Shown here piece by piece: positions 6,817 to 9,815 of a stretch of DNA of 9,815 nucleotides. Numbering within the stretch: position 1 is the first letter of the stretch; every line of letters begins with the position of its first letter. The stretch lies in contig JANNKX010000316.1 in assembly GCA_031396505.1 (NCBI GenBank), positions 1 to 9,815 on the forward strand. The letters are read 5' to 3'. Made by a program: the position numbers and the translations under genes. The stretch comes from JAAFHS01 sp031396505. GTDB taxonomy: Bacteria; Pseudomonadota; Alphaproteobacteria; Rhodobacterales; Rhodobacteraceae. The notes beneath the pieces were generated by a model. The model was not told where the DNA came from. It was given only the letters and a program-made list of their open reading frames with translations, and did no database searches.

Positions 6817-7068
6817 GTGTCTCACAGCCCCCCTTTTGGTTGGTGTTTTCGCCCTCCCCACGCCATGCCCGCAGAATTTGACGTTTTTTTGTCCAATGCC
6901 CCGATCTGCAAAATCAACCCGTCAGTGCGACCTGACTGTTGCCCGGCCGTGCACCTTTGCCGTCGCAGGCCTGCCATGCCTTTGCATGGGGCCCAACCGA
7001 CAAGGTCCGCGCATCTGTTCCCGTTCCCCCATCTTCCATCGCCCCGCATCACCTGCTACGCATGATCC
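6817..7068. other. Divergent intergenic region between the DUF3592-like gene and pgsA
   Basis: No convincing gene is seen in these 252 bases. They must supply promoters in both directions. The best plus-strand -35 match is TTGACG at 6878-6883, followed by a T-run, but no good -10 lies at the right distance. Two perfect inverted repeats occur: GTCAG/CTGAC (6921-6925 with 6932-6936) and CCATGC/GCATGG (6974-6979 with 6984-6989). No clear Shine-Dalgarno precedes the pgsA ATG. Confidence 0.4.
6974..6989 (+). repeat. Perfect 6-base inverted repeat with CTTT loop upstream of pgsA
   Basis: CCATGC and GCATGG are separated by CTTT. The hairpin lies about 80 bases upstream of pgsA. It is not followed by a T-run, so a simple terminator is unlikely; it may be an RNA leader structure or an operator. 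It is seen directly, and its function is unknown. Confidence 0.45.
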
Positions 7069-7734
7069 ATGCAGTGGAATATCCCCAACACGTTAACTGT
7101 GCTGCGCCTGCTCGCCGCCCCCGGCGTGGCCCTGATGTTTCTGTATTTCCACCGCCCATGGGCCGACTGGTTCGCCCTGACCCTGTTCGTGGGCGCCGCC
7201 ATCACCGATTGGTTCGACGGCTACCTTGCCCGCCTGTGGAAACAGGAAAGCAAGTTCGGCACCATGCTCGACCCCATCGCCGACAAGGCCATGGTCGTGA
7301 TCGCCATCATGGTCATCACCGGCTACAACGGCATGAACCCCTGGCTGATCATCCCCGCCACCCTGATCCTGTTCCGCGAGGTCTTCGTGTCCGGCCTGCG
7401 CGAATTTCTGGGGGCCAAGGCTGGCCTGCTCAAGGTCACCAAACTCGCCAAATGGAAAACCACGCTGCAGATGGTCGCGATTGCCGTGCTGTTTCTGGGC
7501 ACCGGGCTTGAATACCTCAACGGCATCGCGATGCAGGGCATGACGCCCGACCAATACCTTGTCGCCGTCGCCGCCGGGGATGCCGACCCGATCCGCGCCT
7601 GCGGCAAAACCGATTGCGCCAGTTATGCCAATTATGCGGGCCTTGTGCTGATCTGGATCGCCGCCATCCTTACCGCCATGACCGGCTTTGAATACTTTAC
7701 CAAGGCCCTGCCACATCTGCGGGAAGAGACATGA
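7069..7734 (+). CDS. pgsA: CDP-diacylglycerol--glycerol-3-phosphate 3-phosphatidyltransferase
   Basis: This inner-membrane enzyme joins CDP-diacylglycerol and glycerol-3-phosphate to phosphatidylglycerophosphate, the committed step toward phosphatidylglycerol and cardiolipin. The 221-residue protein starts with the typical MQWNIPNTLTVLRLLAAP. It carries the full CDP-alcohol phosphotransferase motif D47-W-F-D50-G51-x2-A54-R55-x8-G64-x3-D68-x3-D72, with all four metal-binding aspartates present. Several hydrophobic helices follow. A polar insert at about 165-200 (MTPDQYLVAVAAGDADPI...) makes it longer than the E. coli enzyme (182 residues as I recall); I believe such an insert is usual in Rhodobacterales. 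It appears to be the first gene of pgsA-moaD-moaE, and its stop overlaps the moaD start (ATGA). No ribosome binding site is obvious before the ATG. Confidence 0.95.
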   Translation: MQWNIPNTLTVLRLLAAPGVALMFLYFHRPWADWFALTLFVGAAITDWFDGYLARLWKQESKFGTMLDPIADKAMVVIAIMVITGYNGMNPWLIIPATLILFREVFVSGLREFLGAKAGLLKVTKLAKWKTTLQMVAIAVLFLGTGLEYLNGIAMQGMTPDQYLVAVAAGDADPIRACGKTDCASYANYAGLVLIWIAAILTAMTGFEYFTKALPHLREET

Positions 7735-7979
7735 TTGATGTTCTGTATTTCGCATGGGTCCGCGAACGCATCGGCCTGCCGCGCGAACGCATCGACACGC
7801 AGGCCCCCACCGTCGCCGCCCTGATCGCCGAACTGCGCGCCCGCGAAGACCGCTATGATCTGGCGTTCAGCGACCTTTCATCCCTGCGCGTCGCCGTCGA
7901 TCAGGAACTGACCACCTTCGATGCCCCCCTTGCAGGCGCGCGCGAAGTGGCCTTCTTCCCCCCCATGACAGGCGGCTGA
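7731..7979 (+). CDS. moaD: Molybdopterin synthase sulfur carrier subunit MoaD
   Basis: An 82-residue ubiquitin-fold protein ending in the required Gly-Gly (FFPPMTGG). MoeB adenylates and thiocarboxylates this end so that it can donate sulfur to precursor Z (cPMP) in the MoaE complex. The start MIDVLYFAWVRERIG and the ending AFFPPMTGG are typical for MoaD, and the length is normal. The ATG overlaps the pgsA stop (ATGA), and moaE starts two bases after its stop, so all three are likely translated by coupling. The product is needed for the molybdenum cofactor used by enzymes such as the formate dehydrogenase encoded at the left end. Confidence 0.95.
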   Translation: MIDVLYFAWVRERIGLPRERIDTQAPTVAALIAELRAREDRYDLAFSDLSSLRVAVDQELTTFDAPLAGAREVAFFPPMTGG

Positions 7980-7981
7980 CG

Positions 7982-8419
7982 ATGCTGCGCGTGCAGACAG
8001 ACCCCTTTGATCCGGGGGCAGAGGCGAACGCCTTCACCGCCCGCGCGACCGGGGCCGGGGCCATCGTGACCTTCACGGGCCTTGTGCGCGATACGGGTGC
8101 CCGTCTGCACGCGATGGAGATTGAACATTACCCCGGCATGACCGAACGCGCGATTGCCGCGATCATGGACGATGCCCGCCAACGCTGGTCCCTGACCGAT
8201 GCGCTGGTCATCCACCGCCACGGGGTCTTGCGTGTGGGCGAGGTCATCATGATGGTCGCCACCGCCGCCCCGCACCGCGCCGATGCCTTCGCCGCCGCCG
8301 AATACCTGATGGACTACCTCAAATCCCGCGCGCCCTTCTGGAAGAAAGAGGTGGGGGCGGATGGCACGACATGGGTTGCGGCAAGGGATGATGATGAAGA
8401 TGCCCTTGGCCGTTGGTAG
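7982..8419 (+). CDS. moaE: Molybdopterin synthase catalytic subunit MoaE
   Basis: A 145-residue partner of MoaD that converts cyclic pyranopterin monophosphate to molybdopterin. Family landmarks are GAIVTFTGLVRD (26-37), a central LEIEHY-like AMEIEHYPGM (44-53), HRHGVLRVGE (78-87), and PHRADAFAAAEYLMDYLKSR (97-116) followed by APFWKKE (117-123). Lys114 and Lys121 correspond in spacing to the catalytic Lys119 and Lys126 of the E. coli enzyme. The acidic-tailed C-terminus is short. The gene starts two bases after moaD and ends the operon. A hairpin starts on the last base of its stop codon. Confidence 0.95.
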   Translation: MLRVQTDPFDPGAEANAFTARATGAGAIVTFTGLVRDTGARLHAMEIEHYPGMTERAIAAIMDDARQRWSLTDALVIHRHGVLRVGEVIMMVATAAPHRADAFAAAEYLMDYLKSRAPFWKKEVGADGTTWVAARDDDEDALGRW

Positions 8420-8434
8420 GCCACGCATGTGGCC
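8419..8434 (+). terminator. Hairpin at the moaE stop, candidate terminator or mRNA-stabilising element
   Basis: GGCCAC and GTGGCC form a perfect 6-pair stem with a GCAT loop, starting on the last base of the moaE TAG. A second hairpin (the REP-like repeat at 8439-8456) follows five bases later, and a T-run appears at 8473-8477. The T-run is too far away for a classic intrinsic terminator, so the pair could instead protect the 3' end of the pgsA-moaD-moaE message. Confidence 0.45.
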
Positions 8435-8438
8435 CGTG

Positions 8439-8456
8439 GGGTGGGTGAAACCCACG
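8439..8456 (+). repeat. REP-like palindromic repeat, copy A
   Basis: GGGTGGGTGAAACCCACG, containing the palindrome GTGGG-TGAAA-CCCAC, occurs three times in the window. This copy lies between moaE and the acyltransferase gene. It matches the minus-strand copy at 9742-9759 over 22 bases (8439-8460). The core resembles GTAGGGTGGG...CCCAC repeats that I recall as dispersed in alphaproteobacteria and cyanobacteria. Confidence 0.75.
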
Positions 8457-8477
8457 CGGACCCCGGTTGCTATTTTT

Positions 8478-8942
8478 ATGCACCACTTGCGCGAAAGTTT
8501 CCGCAAGATCGTGATGGCGCTGCCGCGCTATCGGCACCAGACTTTGGCCGATTTGCAGCCGCTGGTGCTGGAGCCACTGATTCGCGACCGGATCGCGATT
8601 GCGCATCCCAAGGGCACGGATCGCACGGCCTTGGTCGATATCGCGGGCTTTGCGATCTGGGCGAGCGTGTTGGATGAGGTCGATCTGAAGATCCGTGAGC
8701 AGATCAAGACCGGCACCTTCCCGATCCGGTTGAAGCCGGAGGATTGGCAGTCCGGCGATATCAACTGGCTGCTGGACGTGATCGCACCGGACCGCAAGGC
8801 CACGGGTCAGGTGATCGCGAACTTCCGGCAGGTGGTGCAGGAGGGCGATCTGCGCATCCATCCGCAGGTGGCTGGGCTGGTGGATGATGACATGCGGGGC
8901 AAGATGATGGATGCACGCAACGCCACAGATCGGAAAACCTGA
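8478..8942 (+). CDS. HlyC-type toxin-activating lysine acyltransferase
   Basis: The HlyC family moves fatty acyl groups from acyl carrier protein to internal lysines of RTX toxins. This 154-residue protein has the family core in order: ALPRYRHQTLADL (14-26) with His20, at the place of HlyC His23; IAGFAIWASVLDEVD (55-69), matching the AYCSWANLS strand; and LKPEDWQSGDINWLLDVIAP (85-104), matching HlyC EDWTSGDRKWFIDWIAP, with Asp100 in place of HlyC Asp92. RIHPQVAGLVDDDMRGKMMD (126-145) parallels the HlyC tail. The His-Asp distance is about 11 residues longer, mainly from a loop at about 41-53. No Shine-Dalgarno precedes the ATG at 8478, and GTG 8511 or ATG 8514 are alternatives, though they would remove most residues before His20. 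Upstream in-frame sequence is only REP and moaE antiframe. Its TGA overlaps the lipoprotein ATG (TGATG). No RTX toxin gene is in view. Confidence 0.82.
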   Translation: MHHLRESFRKIVMALPRYRHQTLADLQPLVLEPLIRDRIAIAHPKGTDRTALVDIAGFAIWASVLDEVDLKIREQIKTGTFPIRLKPEDWQSGDINWLLDVIAPDRKATGQVIANFRQVVQEGDLRIHPQVAGLVDDDMRGKMMDARNATDRKT

Positions 8943-9601
8943 TGCGCCATTTCCGCCTCCTCCCTCTCGCACTTTTTCTGCTCACCTTGACCGGGTGCAG
9001 CGACGAGCATGAATGGCACGAAAAGCTGACGCTGGTGGTGCAGACACCTGCGGGCGAGGTTTCGGGCTCTGCCGTGACCAAAGTGGTCGCGGCTTTCAAC
9101 AACATTCCCCTTGGGAATGAGGTGGCCTTTGGGGTTCTCGGTGAGGCCACGGTGGTGGAGATCGCGCCGGGGCGATACCTGTTCGCCTTGCTTGGGAACG
9201 GGCAGCTTTTCCCTGCTGCTGCACGGAGCCGCTTTCGGGGCATGTCCCGCAAGGAGTGGCTTTACGAAATTCCCAAGCAGACTGAGGGGGTCAGCCTGCT
9301 GCCAAACCATATGCCGATGCTGGTGACATTTGCCGACGTGGCGGACCCAACATCAGTAAAGCTGGTCGACCCCACTGATCTGGCGGCGACGTTCGGGCCG
9401 GGTGTAGCGCTGACGGGGGCGGGGCTGGAGATCACCGACGAGCCGGTGACAGAAGGGCAGGTTGGGGCGGTGTTGGGATGGTTGTGTGATTACCAAACGG
9501 ACTATCGTCGGCTGAGTGGAAGCAGCTCCACTAGTATAGATGACAACGAGCTTTCCAACAATCTCGGACCCGGCGAGTTCTCCACCGGAGGCTGCAATTG
9601 A
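8942..9601 (+). CDS. Putative lipoprotein of unknown function, coupled to the HlyC-like gene
   Basis: A 219-residue protein with a lipoprotein signal: a charged start (MRHFR), a hydrophobic core at 6-17 and the lipobox L16-T17-G18-C19. Ser at +2 suggests sorting to the outer membrane. The mature part begins EHEWHEKLTLVVQTPAGEV, a strand-rich pattern, and includes GEATVVEIAPGRYLFALLG, MPMLVTFADVADPTSVKLVDP and LEITDEPVTEGQVGAVLGWL. I recall similar uncharacterised proteins in Rhodobacterales but know no function. The C-terminal 40 residues (SGSSSTSIDDNELSNN...GGCN) look low in complexity and more polar. Its ATG overlaps the acyltransferase stop by one base, with GGAAAA upstream, and its stop overlaps the next start as TTGA. 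Co-translation suggests all three products act together, perhaps as a modifier, a surface partner and an exported substrate; that is inference. Confidence 0.75.
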   Translation: MRHFRLLPLALFLLTLTGCSDEHEWHEKLTLVVQTPAGEVSGSAVTKVVAAFNNIPLGNEVAFGVLGEATVVEIAPGRYLFALLGNGQLFPAAARSRFRGMSRKEWLYEIPKQTEGVSLLPNHMPMLVTFADVADPTSVKLVDPTDLAATFGPGVALTGAGLEITDEPVTEGQVGAVLGWLCDYQTDYRRLSGSSSTSIDDNELSNNLGPGEFSTGGCN

Positions 9602-9680
9602 CAATTACTCCTGAGTTATTTTTGGCAATACTTTCCATGGACGCCTACAACCGTGGTTACGGCGCGGGTATCAAAGCAAG

Positions 9681-9702
9681 CGTAGGGTGGGTGAAACCCA
9701 CG
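9681..9702 (+). repeat. REP-like palindromic repeat, copy B
   Basis: CGTAGGGTGGGTGAAACCCA, then CG, holds the same 18-base core as copy A (here 9685-9702) and forms the GTGGG/CCCAC hairpin. It stands in inverted orientation to copy C, 39 bases downstream, so the two make a BIME-like pair. It lies inside the frame of the gene that starts at 9598. Confidence 0.75.
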
Positions 9703-9737
9703 TCTTCCTTCCTTTCCGAAATGCCAAAATCGCGAAA

Positions 9738-9764
9738 TCCGCGTGGGTTTCACCCACCCACCCT
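9738..9764 (-). repeat. REP-like palindromic repeat, copy C (inverted)
   Basis: The reverse complement holds the 18-base core (9742-9759), plus CGGA at one end as in copy A, so copies A and C share 22 identical bases. At the other end an extra GGGT unit extends the G-rich arm. Copies B and C could pair into a long stem enclosing the 39-base spacer. Confidence 0.75.
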
Positions 9765-9815
9765 GCTGCGGGACCCGCCGGCCATCGCCGGGTGCGTGAT
9801 TTTACGGCAGCCTTT

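Larger units (their letters stand above)
9598..9815 (+). pseudogene. 5' part of a third gene in the hlyC-like operon, apparently disrupted by REP-like repeats
   Basis: A TTG at 9598 overlaps the lipoprotein stop (TTGA) and has an excellent ribosome binding site, GGAGG at 9587-9591, six bases upstream. The product starts as LTITPELFLAILSMDAYNRG, then YGAGIKA. I recall LSMDAYNRGYGAGI-like starts in larger Rhodobacteraceae proteins, possibly hydrolase-like exported ones, but cannot name the family with certainty. After about 28 codons the sequence enters REP-like copy B and is read as VGWVKPT, a pure product of the repeat, then copy C. The frame stays open to the right edge (72 codons), but beyond codon 28 nothing looks like natural protein. 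It is either a truncated gene or one with repeat-derived sequence inserted. Confidence 0.55.

Noticed and set aside
8439..9764. CRISPR array based on repeated GTGGGTGAAACCCAC
   Set aside because: The three copies differ in orientation, are far apart and enclose genes; spacing is not regular and no cas genes are present.
9750..9815. Minus-strand frame entering from the right edge and stopping inside repeat copy C
   Set aside because: It gives only 21 residues with no recognisable family; it could be the end of a gene beyond the edge, but the window cannot show it.

Overview
The window looks like chromosomal DNA from an alphaproteobacterium, most probably of the Rhodobacterales (Roseobacter/Rhodobacter group). 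Coding GC is high, the genes are tightly packed with ATGA/TGATG overlaps, and two associations are ones I recall from that group: a LysR gene beside the fds formate dehydrogenase genes, and the order uvrC - pgsA - moaD - moaE. This placement rests on recognising proteins by eye, not on a search.

Left part (1-2355, minus strand): a LysR-type regulator lies directly upstream of, and in the same direction as, the start of an NAD-dependent formate dehydrogenase operon (fdsG, then fdsB, which runs off the left edge). The 84-base gap between regulator and fdsG carries a well-formed LysR-type operator and promoter. The operator overlaps the regulator's own stop codon.

Middle (2434-6336, plus strand): a divergent, tightly packed run encodes an S49 (SppA-like) serine protease with an intact Ser/Lys dyad, a 60-residue membrane-anchored zinc-ribbon microprotein, and an SDR with the pteridine-reductase signature (FolM/PTR1 type). 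A 285-base AT-richer gap follows, with small hairpins and one consensus DnaA box. Then comes uvrC, the nucleotide excision repair nuclease.

Right part (6370-8419): a small two-pass membrane protein resembling DUF3592 lies on the minus strand, convergent with uvrC. Beyond it is the plus-strand operon pgsA-moaD-moaE (phosphatidylglycerophosphate synthase and both subunits of molybdopterin synthase). Molybdopterin synthase supplies the cofactor that the formate dehydrogenase at the left end needs.

Right end (8419-9815): the content changes from housekeeping to accessory. A hairpin at the moaE stop and a copy of an 18-base palindromic REP-like repeat precede a HlyC-type (toxin-activating lysine acyltransferase) gene. 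It is translationally coupled to a putative lipoprotein, which is coupled in turn (TTGA overlap, strong GGAGG) to the start of a third gene. After about 28 codons that third gene runs into two more copies of the same repeat, in inverted orientation. The repeats therefore bracket the acyltransferase-lipoprotein pair, and the third gene appears to have been broken by them. This is the most unusual part of the window.
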